Shown here piece by piece: positions 38,541 to 47,261 of a stretch of DNA of 64,000 bases; position 1 is the stretch's first letter; each line of letters begins with the position of its first letter. Source of the stretch: Natrinema sp. SYSU A 869. Its GTDB lineage: Archaea; Halobacteriota; Halobacteria; Halobacteriales; Natrialbaceae. The stretch covers positions 496,001 through 560,000 of the forward strand of contig NZ_CP082249.1 of NCBI RefSeq assembly GCF_019879105.1, read 5' to 3'. The notes beneath the pieces are model-generated. The model was given only the letters and a program-made list of their open reading frames with translations, did not search any database and was not told the origin of the DNA. The position numbers and the translations under genes are program-made.

Positions 38541-39728
38541 ATGTCACGAGTACGACTCGAGAACGTCACGAAACGGTACGGAGAGGAAACGGCGGTCGAC
38601 GACATCAGCCTCGAGGTCAAAGACGGTGAGTTCGTTACCCTCGTCGGTCCCTCGGGCTGTGGAAAGTCGACCACGATGGAGACGGTCGCAGGGTTAACCC
38701 AGCCGACCGAGGGGCACGTGTATATCGGCGACGACGACGTCACCAACCTCGCACCCAAGGATCGCGGGGTGGCGATGGTCTTCCAGAACATCGCACTGTT
38801 CCCGCACATGGACGTCTACGAGAACATCTCCTTCGGGTTGCGGCTCCGGAAGTACGACGACGAGGAAGTCCGGCGTCGTGTCGAACAGGCCGCCGACATC
38901 GTCCAACTCGAGGGGATGCTCGACCGGATGCCAAAGGAGATGTCCGGTGGCCAGCAACAGCGGGTTGGCATCGCCCGTGCAATCGTTCGCAACCCGGACG
39001 TGTTCCTGATGGACGAACCGCTGGCGAACTTAGACGCAAAGTTGCGAGTCCACATGCGGACGGAACTGCAGCGACTCCACCGGGAACTGGACGCGACAGT
39101 CATCTACGTCACTCACGACCAAGCCGAGGCGATGACGATGTCGAACCGAATTGCCGTCCTGAACGACGGCAGGCTCCAGCAGATCGCGCCGCCGCTGGTC
39201 TGCTACAACGAACCCACGAACCTGTTCGTTGCAGGCTTTATCGGCTCGCCGTCGATGAACTTCATCGAGGGAGAACTCGTCGAGAATGGCCTCGAGACGA
39301 ACAACTTCACCATCGATCTCGACCCGTCCCGTCTTCCCGGCGTGACCGTTGGCGACGACGTCACGCTCGGCATCAGACCGGAGGACGTTCATCTCTCGGA
39401 GTACGCCGACTCGCTCGCCTCGTCGACGGACAGGATCGATGCCCGAACCGACGTCTTGGAACCGATGGGCGACGAGGTCTTCGTCTATCTGTTGCTCTCC
39501 GAGGCCGCCGCGGGATCGATGGATCAGGATCCCGCCACGTCACCGAACCAGTTGCTCATGAGTGTTACCCCCGACACGGACATCGAGGCGGGCCAAGACG
39601 TCGACGTCGTCCTAGACCGATCGAAGATCCACCTCTTCGAGACGGCCACTGGAAATGCGCTGGTCCACGGCATCACCGACCTCCCGGAGCGAGAGCCCGG
39701 CACGACACCAACGGAAGCGGACAGCTGA
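38541..39728 (+). CDS. Sugar ABC transporter ATP-binding protein (MalK/UgpC type)
   Basis: A 395-residue ATPase that drives the permease pair. Walker A is GPSGCGKST (36-44), the signature MSGGQQQRVGIARAI (134-148), Walker B VFLMDEPLANLD and the switch histidine YVTHDQAEAM. From about residue 240 the C-terminal regulatory domain of the MalK type follows, with two beta-rich halves (LGIRPEDVHL is conserved). The end of the protein is acidic and probably disordered. Confidence 0.94.
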   Translation: MSRVRLENVTKRYGEETAVDDISLEVKDGEFVTLVGPSGCGKSTTMETVAGLTQPTEGHVYIGDDDVTNLAPKDRGVAMVFQNIALFPHMDVYENISFGLRLRKYDDEEVRRRVEQAADIVQLEGMLDRMPKEMSGGQQQRVGIARAIVRNPDVFLMDEPLANLDAKLRVHMRTELQRLHRELDATVIYVTHDQAEAMTMSNRIAVLNDGRLQQIAPPLVCYNEPTNLFVAGFIGSPSMNFIEGELVENGLETNNFTIDLDPSRLPGVTVGDDVTLGIRPEDVHLSEYADSLASSTDRIDARTDVLEPMGDEVFVYLLLSEAAAGSMDQDPATSPNQLLMSVTPDTDIEAGQDVDVVLDRSKIHLFETATGNALVHGITDLPEREPGTTPTEADS

Positions 39729-39908
39729 ATGTTCGCTCCGGTGACAAGACCGCTCTCGAGGGGACACTGGTCTCCGGTTCCCGGTCGATGAGTGCCCGGT
39801 CGTTTGGCGACGGACGGAAGTTCCTCGAGTCAAAGGATTCGATATAGCGGGTATGGGTGTATCGGGCTGAAACGAGACGAATGCCAGCAGTGCCAGAACA
39901 ACAGGGAA

Positions 39909-40982
39909 ATGACACGAGATCGAGCAGAAATAGAAACCGGGATCGTTGGCCTCGGAAACATCGGCCAGTACCACGCCGAGCGACTCGTCGACCTCGGCGT
40001 GAACCTCGCCGGGGGGATGGACGTCGCCGCCGAGGCGCGAACGCGCTTTGCACGACGGTACGACGTGGACGTCTACGATGACCACCACGAACTGTACGAT
40101 ACCGTCGACGCGGTCATCATCACGACACCGAACAAGTATCACGAAGAGTACGCGATCGATGCCTTCGAGCGGGGCCTCCACGTCCTCCTAGAAAAGCCAC
40201 TGGGTCACTCGATCGAGAGCGCCGAGCGGATCGCCGACGCAGCGGCAACATCGGACGGCTACGCCATGGTGGGGTTCAACAACCGCTTTGCGAACACTGT
40301 CCGGGTTGTGAAAAACCGGATCGATCGGGGCGATCTCGGCACCGTCACCCACCTCGAAGCAAACTACGTCCGGCGGCGCGGCATCCCGGGGAGAGGGTCG
40401 TGGTTCACCCGTCGACAGGTCGCCGGCGGCGGTGCGCTGATCGATCTCGGCGTCCACGCCATTGATCTCGCCCTCTACCTGCTTGGCTACCCCGAGGTCG
40501 AGGAAGTAAGCGGCATCGCTCGTAGCGAGTTCGGTTCCCGCGAAGAGTACGCCTACCTCGACATGTGGGCCGACGACGCGGGCCCCGAAGGGTTCGACGT
40601 CGACGACTCGGCCAGCGCTTTCATCCGCTGTGCGGGGAACCGAACCATCTCGCTCGAGGTCGCATGGGCGACCAACCGGCCGGCGACTCACGAGTTCGTC
40701 GCCCGCGGGACCAAATCAGCGGCCCGATTCGATCTCCTCGACGGCGATCTCACGATCCACTCGGCGAGCAATATTGGGCCGGACCACCTCGAGGACACGA
40801 CCATCGAGACGCGACAGAACGATACCCACACCGATGAGCAACGGGAGTTCTTCGATCGGATCATCAGCGAGGGCGAGCGCGAACGCGGTAACAGCATCGA
40901 GGAGGCCCTCGCGGTTCAGCAGGTCATCAACGGCATCTACCGCTCGAGTGAGGAGGGACACACGATCGCCATCGGGGAGTAG
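39909..40982 (+). CDS. Gfo/Idh/MocA family NAD(P)-dependent sugar oxidoreductase
   Basis: A 357-residue dehydrogenase. The Rossmann motif is GIVGLGNIGQYHAERL (11-26), the conserved active-site EKP is at 95-97 in LLEKPLGHS, and GGALIDLGVHAIDLALYLLG (174-193) is the second signature with the catalytic His/Asp. Family members oxidise sugars, inositols or sugar derivatives at a ring hydroxyl. It lies downstream of the transporter in the same direction, 180 bases after the ATPase, so it likely acts on the imported compound. The ATG at 39909 is used because the earlier in-frame leader is not family-like. Confidence 0.9.
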   Translation: MTRDRAEIETGIVGLGNIGQYHAERLVDLGVNLAGGMDVAAEARTRFARRYDVDVYDDHHELYDTVDAVIITTPNKYHEEYAIDAFERGLHVLLEKPLGHSIESAERIADAAATSDGYAMVGFNNRFANTVRVVKNRIDRGDLGTVTHLEANYVRRRGIPGRGSWFTRRQVAGGGALIDLGVHAIDLALYLLGYPEVEEVSGIARSEFGSREEYAYLDMWADDAGPEGFDVDDSASAFIRCAGNRTISLEVAWATNRPATHEFVARGTKSAARFDLLDGDLTIHSASNIGPDHLEDTTIETRQNDTHTDEQREFFDRIISEGERERGNSIEEALAVQQVINGIYRSSEEGHTIAIGE

Positions 40983-41035
40983 ACGGGGCAGTTTCGTGCA
41001 CGACGTTTACGGCAGGGAGCCACCAACGCCCGGAT

Positions 41036-41281
41036 ATGGAAACGCCTCCCGAACTGGAAGACGTCGCCGGCGACGAGGACAAGATCACGATCACTAACCG
41101 CGAGTACGAGGGTGAGAGCGTCATCGCCGTGGACTTCGGCCAGACCGGCGAGAAGCCGTCGGTTGACGTCGTCGGCGAGACGGCAATCGTCACCGTCGGT
41201 GGGAATCAGTTCGAGTTCGACGTTCCGTCCGATGCGAGCGATGTCACCGTCAACGACGGTATTCTGACGATCAGGGGGTGA
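41036..41281 (+). CDS. DUF7127-type small Hsp20-like protein
   Basis: An 81-residue, very acidic protein. The pattern SVIAVDFGQTGEKPSVDVVG, ETAIVTVGGNQFEFDVPSDA and VTVNDGILTIRG is a small alpha-crystallin-like beta-sandwich, known from a haloarchaeal family (DUF7127). It is only about a beta-domain, without the arms of true small heat-shock proteins. It sits between the sugar dehydrogenase and the sugar isomerase gene, about 50 and 105 bases away; whether it belongs to that pathway is unknown. Confidence 0.76.
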   Translation: METPPELEDVAGDEDKITITNREYEGESVIAVDFGQTGEKPSVDVVGETAIVTVGGNQFEFDVPSDASDVTVNDGILTIRG

Positions 41282-41385
41282 CGAATTCCTCAGGTCGCCG
41301 AGCCGAGTCAACGAGGGCGTCAAACGACCGCGAACGAATGCCTGCCAGCCCTCGTTTTATTTCCCCGGCGATAGTCGTTTGGCCT

Positions 41386-42354
41386 ATGGATATCGGTGTA
41401 CACACGCCACCGCTGGCCGATGAACCGCTCGAGAGCGCGTTGCCGTACCTCGATGGGCTCGGTGTCGGAGCGATCGAACCAGGCGTCGGCGGGCATCCGG
41501 GCCAGGACCACCTCACTCGGTCGGAGTACCTCGACGACGAGACCGAACAGGCCGAACTCCACGACCTGCTCGCGGAATACGACATGCGAATCAGCGCACT
41601 CGCGACGCACAACAACCCGCTCCATCCCGACGACGAGCGGGCCGAGGAAGCCGACACCGAACTTCGCGAGGCGATCCGACTGGCCGCCCAGCTCGAGGTT
41701 GGGACCGTAACCTGTTTCTCGGGACTCCCGGCCGGCGGGCCGAACGACGAGGTGCCAAACTGGATCACGGCTCCGTGGCCGCCCGAACACGCCGACGCGC
41801 TCGAGTACCAGTGGGAGCAAGCCGTCGAGTACTGGGGTGAGATCGCCGACTACGCCGCCGATCACGAGGTCGATATCGCGATCGAGATGCATCCGAACAT
41901 GCTGATCTACGAGCCCCACGGGATGGCGCGGCTGCGCGAGGAGACCGGCGACCGGATCGGCGTGAACTTCGACCCCTCGCATCTCTACTGGCAGGGGATC
42001 ACGATCACCGACGCGATTCGGTATCTGGGTGAGCACGAGGCGATCCACCACGTCCACGCCAAGGATACCAAGATCTACGACGCACAGGCCCGCGAAAAGG
42101 GGGTACTGGATACGACCGCCTACGACGACGAGCCCAACCGCTCATGGCTCTTTCGGTCGGTTGGCTACGGCCACGACGAAACCCACTGGAAGGACATCGT
42201 CTCGACGCTCCGGATGGTCGGCTACGACGGGGCCCTGAGCATCGAACACGAGGACTCCCTGACCAGTTCGCGGGAAGGCCTCGAGAAGGCGACTGACCTC
42301 CTCGAACGGGCGATTTTCGAGACCCAACCCGGGGGAGCCTACTGGGCAGAATAG
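41386..42354 (+). CDS. Sugar phosphate isomerase/epimerase (xylose-isomerase-like TIM barrel)
   Basis: A 322-residue AP-endonuclease-2-type TIM barrel. The metal-binding residues typical of this family are seen in order: glutamate in DIAIEMHPNMLIYEPHG, Asp/His in GVNFDPSHLYWQG, His in HHVHAKDTKIYDA and Glu in GALSIEHEDSLTS. It follows the Gfo/Idh dehydrogenase, a pairing often seen in pathways that oxidise a sugar and then isomerise or split the keto product. The ATG at 41386 opens on the first barrel strand (MDIGVHTPPLADEPLE). Confidence 0.92.
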   Translation: MDIGVHTPPLADEPLESALPYLDGLGVGAIEPGVGGHPGQDHLTRSEYLDDETEQAELHDLLAEYDMRISALATHNNPLHPDDERAEEADTELREAIRLAAQLEVGTVTCFSGLPAGGPNDEVPNWITAPWPPEHADALEYQWEQAVEYWGEIADYAADHEVDIAIEMHPNMLIYEPHGMARLREETGDRIGVNFDPSHLYWQGITITDAIRYLGEHEAIHHVHAKDTKIYDAQAREKGVLDTTAYDDEPNRSWLFRSVGYGHDETHWKDIVSTLRMVGYDGALSIEHEDSLTSSREGLEKATDLLERAIFETQPGGAYWAE

Positions 42355-42386
42355 ACCGCGTCGGGAACGGCCTCTTCTCCCGACGG

Positions 42387-42695
42387 TTACTCTCCGATCG
42401 GGCCGTTGACCGAGTCGGTAGACGAGGAGTCGCGGACGTCGACGTCACTGCCCGGCCGGACGACGACCTCGTACCCTTCGTACTCGAGTCGGACCACTAC
42501 GTTGCTCGCGGTGCCGGCGGTCGTGTGGAACAGTGCGTTGAGCGCCTCCGGATTGACGACCGTAAACAACGGGTCGTACGCGGGGGGCTCGACCTCGGTG
42601 ACGTCGATGCCCTTGTGTGCGGCAATCGCCTCGATGATGGCTTGGGTTGGCGGTACCTCGCCATCGGGCGTCGACATTTCGTCCCGGGAGGACAT
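42387..42695 (-). CDS. HalOD1 output domain protein
   Basis: A protein of about 102 residues with a HalOD1 domain: PTQAIIEAIAAHKGIDVTEV, then PLFTVVNPEALNALFHTTAG and VVRLEYEGYEVVVRPGSDVD. A second in-frame ATG at 42677 lies nearly 30 bases after a TATA-like AATATCTTA and could be the true leaderless start. It is convergent with the isomerase gene, 32 bases apart. Its function is unknown. Confidence 0.84.
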   Translation of the reverse strand: MSSRDEMSTPDGEVPPTQAIIEAIAAHKGIDVTEVEPPAYDPLFTVVNPEALNALFHTTAGTASNVVVRLEYEGYEVVVRPGSDVDVRDSSSTDSVNGPIGE

Positions 42696-43107
42696 ACTAG
42701 CGCCTAAGATATTCCAGCTGATAAGGGTGATGGCAAATATAATTGATCGATGCCCCTCGGTAATATCTGGTTCGGCATCCGATTACTGAATCAGAGATCC
42801 GTCCTCGAACGATAGTTGGACGCTCCGCTATTCCAGAGCCTCGCTGCGCACCCGTTCGAAGCGTTCGATGACCCAGTCCTGACGATCGGTGTGGTGGAAC
42901 TAGAGGAAATTGAGAGAAACGATGAGATGGACGATGCGATTAGTGACGAAGCTCGAGTCATGGGAGTCGGTGGGCAGTGGAAAAGCACCTGTAGACACGA
43001 TGGCGAGTGGTCCATCGAGAAGAGTCAGTTGAGACCAGGAACGCAGACGCAGTCTCTAATTCCCATCAAGAGAAAGGGTTAGTATTGCAAGGGTTGTGAT
43101 GCCGAGC
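42696..43107. other. Gene-poor accessory interval
   Basis: 412 bases without a recognised gene, with visibly lower GC than the flanks. A plus-strand reading from 42816 to 43082 (88 residues, containing AFDDPVLTIGVVELEEIERN) has no family likeness and no promoter, and its codon use is atypical. An AT-rich stretch near 42730-42745 (AAATATAATT) may be a promoter for the HalOD1 gene on the minus strand. Otherwise nothing is seen. Confidence 0.4.
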
Positions 43108-43521
43108 TCAACAACCAGCAGTTCGCGATTCGATAGTGATGTCCCACTGTCCGCTATTTATCATCGCTTCGTTGACGAACTCGACATAGTAGTTACCAGA
43201 TGTATCTGCGGTTATAGTCCGCCGGATGTTTTCGGAGGGGCCGACTTCCGCAATCGTATTTCCATTCGGATCTTTGACTTCGAGCTTTGGTCTGGCCTCT
43301 TCGCCGCTCTGAACGGCCTTCATTTCTAACTCCGCTCCCTCTTCGAGGTCAAAGCGCCATGTAATGGACTCCCCAGCACTATATGTATCAAACTCATCAA
43401 CTACTGTCTCTTCGTGACAATTTCCTCCGTCACTACTCCCGCTGTCACCACTCCCAGTACATCCTGCAACTGAGAGGGCGACGCCAGAGCTAATCATACC
43501 GAGGAAACTTCGTCTCTCCAT
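43108..43521 (-). CDS. Tat lipoprotein with pre-peptidase-like beta domain
   Basis: A 137-residue lipoprotein. The signal is MERRSFLGMISSGVALSVAG, with the lipobox cysteine next (CTGSG). The mature part is a beta-sandwich-like domain: SAGESITWRFDLEEGAELEM, VKDPNGNTIAEVGPSENIRR and GNYYVEFVNEAMINSGQWDI. That order (polar start, PNG turn, GxYYVEF) resembles bacterial pre-peptidase C-terminal or emp24-like sugar-binding domains. A TATA-like GCTATTTACTAA is about 27 bases upstream of the ATG. It is less GC-rich than most of the window, fitting accessory DNA. Confidence 0.76.
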   Translation of the reverse strand: MERRSFLGMISSGVALSVAGCTGSGDSGSSDGGNCHEETVVDEFDTYSAGESITWRFDLEEGAELEMKAVQSGEEARPKLEVKDPNGNTIAEVGPSENIRRTITADTSGNYYVEFVNEAMINSGQWDITIESRTAGC

Positions 43522-44314
43522 ACACTGGAGCAGTGGATCACTTAGTAAATAGCTAATGAATGAAAGGGAAACGAAATCGAATAATTGGAGACAAGTCCAT
43601 CAGTATACCTCTGGAAGACAATACATTTACTAGTGAAAATCACGGTTTATATATTCTATATGATAGTCACCCGGGCGGTACCGAGCGGCACAACGGAACG
43701 GTACCGAACGGCACAGCGGGACGTATGACTAGGCGCGCGAAGATGAGACCGAGGGTGACGATCCACCACTCGTCGATGAGGATAACCGCGCGCTCAGAGC
43801 GATGCTTGGAGCGATGGCTGTATTCGCTGGTATGAAGATTATGAGTGCGTTCCCCTCTACGATTATAGTGCAGATTATGGTTCTCGCCGCCGATTGTTAC
43901 AATAATGGGAGTGACGAGCGATCGGTACTAATCTCGTCGACCTCATCATGCAGGTTCTCCGGGACGGCCGGGACATCGGACTCGAGGAAACCAATAAGCC
44001 ACAAACACTCTGGCATCGTCCAACGACACCAGCGATCCGAATACGGGTAACCCTGCACCGATGAAACCCGTGACGGTGCCTACGAATACCTCCAAGAATG
44101 CATCGATCGACTCGAGAGCGATAGCTATCGATGAAAGTACTTCTTAGCTGATAGTAATGAGTTCGTGAACGTATTTCTTCATCTATACGTAGGGAATAAC
44201 AATACCTGTTTCCGCAGACTCACGGGATGTGGAACCCGTTCCCCTCTCGGCCGATCCGTTCGGTCTCCGCTGATTGATCACAGTCGCGCCGGGGAACGGC
44301 CACGACAGACAGCT
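43522..44314. other. Gene-free accessory interval with broken reading frames
   Basis: 793 bases, less GC-rich on the left, with no intact gene that I can support. Short plus-strand stretches read like protein pieces, such as NLVDLIMQVLRDGRDIGLEE (about 43936-43995) and GAYEYLQECIDRLESDSYR ending at a stop near 44134, in frames that do not connect. Inverted-repeat-like text GCGGTACCGAGCGGCAC / GAACGGTACCGAACGGCAC occurs at 43674-43712 as an imperfect direct repeat. It may be a remnant of an integrated element. The right end holds the leader of cetZ. Confidence 0.45.
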
Positions 44315-45478
44315 ATGAAACTCGCACTCATCGGTTTCGGTCAAGCAGGCGGGAAGGTCGTCGACGAGTTCCTCGCCTTCGACGACGCGATCGACGGCGG
44401 TTTCGTCGAATCGGCGGTCGCAGTCAACTCGGCGACGACGGACCTCAAAGGCCTCGAGCACGTCTCCGAGGAGAACCGCATCCTCATCGGACAGGCGCGT
44501 GTGAAGGGCCACGGTGTCGGTGCGGACAACGAACTCGGCGCGGAAATCGCCGAGGCGAACATCGACGAGCTACAGGGCACGATCGATCGGATCCCGGTCC
44601 ACGAAATCGACGCGTTCCTCGTCGTCGCAGGCATGGGCGGTGGCACCGGATCGGGTGGCGCACCCGTCCTCGCGAAACACCTCCAACGGATCTACACCCA
44701 GCCCGTCTACGGGCTCGGTATCCTCCCCGGGACGGACGAGGGCGGCATCTACACGCTCAACGCGGCCCGCTCGTTCCGGACGTTCGTCGACGAGGTCGAC
44801 AACCTGCTGGTCTTCGACAACGACGCCTGGCGCAGCGCCGGCGAGTCCGTCGAGGGTGGCTACGACCGCATCAACCGTGAAATCGTCGAGCGGTTCGGCC
44901 TCCTCTTCGCTGCCGGCGAGGTCCGAGAGGGCGATCACGTTGCCGAGAGCGTCGTCGACTCGAGCGAGATCATCAACACGCTCTCGTCCAGCGGCGTCTC
45001 CACGATCGGCTACGCCAGCGAGACGGTCGAGACGGGCGGCGGTCTGCTGTCCTCGCTGACCAGCGGCGACGACGACTTCGACGACGGCGCGGCGACGAAC
45101 CGGTTGACCAGCCTCGTTCGCAAGGCCGCTCTCGGCCGGCTCACCCTTCCCTGTGACGTCGGTAGCGCCGACCGCGGCCTCGTCGTTGCGAGCGGCCCAC
45201 CGAGCTATCTCAATCGCAAGGGCGTCGAACGCGGCCGCCAGTGGCTCGAGGACGAGACCGGCAGCATGGAGATCCGCGGCGGTGATTACCCGATCACGGA
45301 TCGGGACGAGGTCGGCGCGATCGTCCTGCTGTCGGGCGTGACCGACGTGCCACGGATCGACCAGCTCCAGCAGGTCGCGATCGAGGCTCAGGAGACGACC
45401 GCAGACGTCCGGGCGAACGCCGAAGAAGACTTCGCGTCGCTGATGGACACCGGCGGCGAACTCGACGCGCTATTTTAA
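44315..45478 (+). CDS. cetZ: CetZ, tubulin/FtsZ-superfamily cytoskeletal protein
   Basis: A 387-residue CetZ. Key parts are MKLALIGFGQAGGKVVDEFL (N-terminal nucleotide motif), RVKGHGVGADNELGAEIAE and the GTP-binding tubulin signature GMGGGTGSGGAP (107-118). CetZ proteins polymerise with GTP and shape haloarchaeal cells (rod development and motility in Haloferax); the sequence is closest to the CetZ1 type from memory. It lacks an FtsZ-like C-terminal partner-binding tail. The ATG at 44315 is the family start; an in-frame leader from 44165 is not conserved-looking. Confidence 0.93.
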   Translation: MKLALIGFGQAGGKVVDEFLAFDDAIDGGFVESAVAVNSATTDLKGLEHVSEENRILIGQARVKGHGVGADNELGAEIAEANIDELQGTIDRIPVHEIDAFLVVAGMGGGTGSGGAPVLAKHLQRIYTQPVYGLGILPGTDEGGIYTLNAARSFRTFVDEVDNLLVFDNDAWRSAGESVEGGYDRINREIVERFGLLFAAGEVREGDHVAESVVDSSEIINTLSSSGVSTIGYASETVETGGGLLSSLTSGDDDFDDGAATNRLTSLVRKAALGRLTLPCDVGSADRGLVVASGPPSYLNRKGVERGRQWLEDETGSMEIRGGDYPITDRDEVGAIVLLSGVTDVPRIDQLQQVAIEAQETTADVRANAEEDFASLMDTGGELDALF

Positions 45479-45588
45479 ACGCCACCGCAGCCCGATCGGT
45501 TTTCTCGCCGACGAGAGATGGGCGACTTCCTCGAGAAACGTGTGAGTTCGTCACTGACGGTCTCGTTGACTGCTCGCGGATTCGTCGC

Positions 45589-45846
45589 CTATCGTCTGGT
45601 TCCGTCCACTGTCGGCTGATTCACCTCGCCCGGAGCCGTCGCGTCCTGTCGGTTCTTCGCCGCAAGGACGACGAACAGCGCGAGTCCGATACCGCGAAGC
45701 GTGAGATCGAGCAAGAGCGCGTCGACCGAGGCGGTCACGCCGACGAGTCCGAAGAGACCGAAGACCGACGTCGAAAGTAGCCCCGGTGCCATGAGCAGGA
45801 GCGAACTGAGCGCGAAGCCGGATCGCTCAACCCGATCCGTTCCCAT
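45589..45846 (-). CDS. Small membrane protein, unknown
   Basis: A protein of about 85 residues with two or three hydrophobic segments: GFALSSLLLMAPGLLSTSVF, LFGLVGVTASVDALLLDLTL and RGIGLALFVVLAAKNRQ. A TATA-like TATATAT overlaps the chosen ATG (45846), so the true start could be the upstream in-frame GTG or ATG codons (frame open to 45873) or a downstream methionine. It is convergent with cetZ. No family is recognised. Confidence 0.62.
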   Translation of the reverse strand: MGTDRVERSGFALSSLLLMAPGLLSTSVFGLFGLVGVTASVDALLLDLTLRGIGLALFVVLAAKNRQDATAPGEVNQPTVDGTRR

Positions 45847-46038
45847 ATATAGCTCCGATGATGGTCGCACCAAGCAAGTCGCCGATGATCCAGTTCGAGA
45901 CGAGCAGACCAGCGGAGAGCCGAGAGATCTCGGACTCGGGGGTATAGGGACGGACTACCACGGATCGGAGCTATCGAACCCCGTGTCGGTCAGTATAGTG
46001 AGACAATAACCAACTGTGATATTCGAGATAGACTGACC

Positions 46039-46227
46039 ATGAGGGGTCAGGAGAACGGTACCACGACGCGATCGACGATGCGGAAAGCACTCGAGGCGGT
46101 CTTGCTCCGGAGCGACGACGGAACGGTCATCGAGGAGTGCCGTCGGTGTGGCACGACGCTCGAGTCGACGCTCGCGAGCTGTCCGTCCTGTGGCTGTAGC
46201 GATATCGTCGAGTATCGGATTCAGTGA
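46039..46227 (+). CDS. Small zinc-ribbon protein
   Basis: A protein of up to 62 residues (a second methionine at 46078 gives 49). It has one zinc ribbon, ECRRCGTTLESTLASCPSCG, with two CxxC pairs 12 residues apart plus an extra cysteine in the second knuckle (CPSCGC). It is followed by SDIVEYRIQ and the stop. It is convergent with mptE. The function is unknown; such mini zinc proteins are widespread in haloarchaea. Confidence 0.7.
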   Translation: MRGQENGTTTRSTMRKALEAVLLRSDDGTVIEECRRCGTTLESTLASCPSCGCSDIVEYRIQ

Positions 46228-46291
46228 TCGGGGCCAGATGTCACCGGGGGGAAGCCGGCGACATCGGTCGGGCGGGAGTCGGCGAGTATCG

Positions 46292-46993
46292 CTACGCGAT
46301 CGGGAGGTCGCCCGTCTCAATTGCGTCTCGTCGCCCGTCTAGCACCGCGAACCGCTCGTCGCGACGTCCCTCGAGCCAGGAGAGGAGTCGTTCGGCCCAC
46401 TCGAGTTTGCGCGCTTTCAGCGGGTCGACCGCGGGGTCGTCGAAGTCCCAGCCGACGAACGTGAGTTGGGCGGCCCCGAGGTGATCCACCAAAAACGCCG
46501 CTCGGTCGCCGTCTGTGAAGCCGCCGAAATTGTGGATTGGGTCCCGAGGTGCGGCCTGTGTCGTCGGCAGGACGTACTCGTGGTCGCAGCCCGGAACGAC
46601 CGCACGGATCGCGTCGAGATTGTCACCATGGCCGTGAACCGCGACCGGAACGCCTCGTTCGGTGAGTCGCTCGACGGTCGCCGGGTTCTTGTCGAGATCG
46701 GTCACCATGCAGTCAGTGGTGACGCCGTGGCTCGCGAGCGTGTCGACGGCCGTGGACGCGGCGGCGACGACATCGGCCTCGCGCGCTCGCTCGAGATCCT
46801 GGTCGGTCTCGAGGGATGGTCCGGCACCCGCGACGGCGACGGTCGTGTCGGAACCGATCGGCAACTCGGTGGGGTCGAACGACGCCTCGAGAAGGGAGCC
46901 GAGGAGGTCACGCCCTCGCTCGTCGCCGGCGCGCTCGTAGCCGAAATCCCGGAGGATCGCCTCGTAGACCGGCTCCCATTCGTCGAACTCCAT
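46292..46993 (-). CDS. mptE: 6-hydroxymethyl-7,8-dihydropterin pyrophosphokinase, MptE-type
   Basis: A 233-residue DUF115/MptE-type enzyme, the archaeal replacement for bacterial FolK, which adds pyrophosphate to 6-hydroxymethyldihydropterin. Motifs include VAVAGAGPSLETDQDLERAR, VVAAASTAVDTLASHGVTTD, CMVTDLDKNPATVERL and VAVHGHGDNLDAIRAVVPG. It lies next to folP, whose enzyme uses the product, on the same strand, 268 bases apart. The ATG at 46993 (MEFDEWEPVYEAIL) is the family start; the longer frame covers intergenic DNA. Confidence 0.92.
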   Translation of the reverse strand: MEFDEWEPVYEAILRDFGYERAGDERGRDLLGSLLEASFDPTELPIGSDTTVAVAGAGPSLETDQDLERAREADVVAAASTAVDTLASHGVTTDCMVTDLDKNPATVERLTERGVPVAVHGHGDNLDAIRAVVPGCDHEYVLPTTQAAPRDPIHNFGGFTDGDRAAFLVDHLGAAQLTFVGWDFDDPAVDPLKARKLEWAERLLSWLEGRRDERFAVLDGRRDAIETGDLPIA

Positions 46994-47175
46994 GTGTAAT
47001 ACCCGTCTTCGTCGCTCGATCCGTTTGTGTGTTCGGTCTCGAGAGGACCGATAGATAGTCGTGGCGTCAGTACGGTCTGATATGGTGTCAGAAATGGTAT
47101 ATGTTGGCGTTAACACACCACGCTGGACCCAGCCGGTGCTGTGCAACATAGTAGCACAATAATTCCGTGTTATGG

Positions 47176-47221
47176 GCCGGGGGTCGCCTCCAAAGTACCC
47201 CTACCCGGGAGGCTGCCCGGC
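47176..47221 (-). ncRNA. Candidate structured RNA between folP and mptE
   Basis: A strong two-part hairpin: GCCGGG (47176-47181) pairs with CCCGGC (47216-47221), and inside it GCCTCC (47086+100: 47186-47191) pairs with GGAGGC (47208-47213), leaving a 16-base loop. It lies 41 bases past the folP stop on the minus strand. A TATA-like AGCTTATGC sits at about 47249-47257, about 25 bases before the 5' flank of the hairpin, so a short separate transcript is possible. It is not a tRNA (too short, no T-arm). It could also be a folP terminator, but there is no T-run. Confidence 0.4.
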
Positions 47222-47261
47222 GTCCAATCCCCCTTTCGAAGCATACGGCATAAGCTTTCTC

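Noticed and set aside
42816-43082. An 88-residue plus-strand protein
   Set aside because: No family, no promoter, and unusual codon use for this genome.
47176-47221. A tRNA between folP and mptE
   Set aside because: The hairpin is only 46 bases and has no T-arm or anticodon arm with the required spacing.
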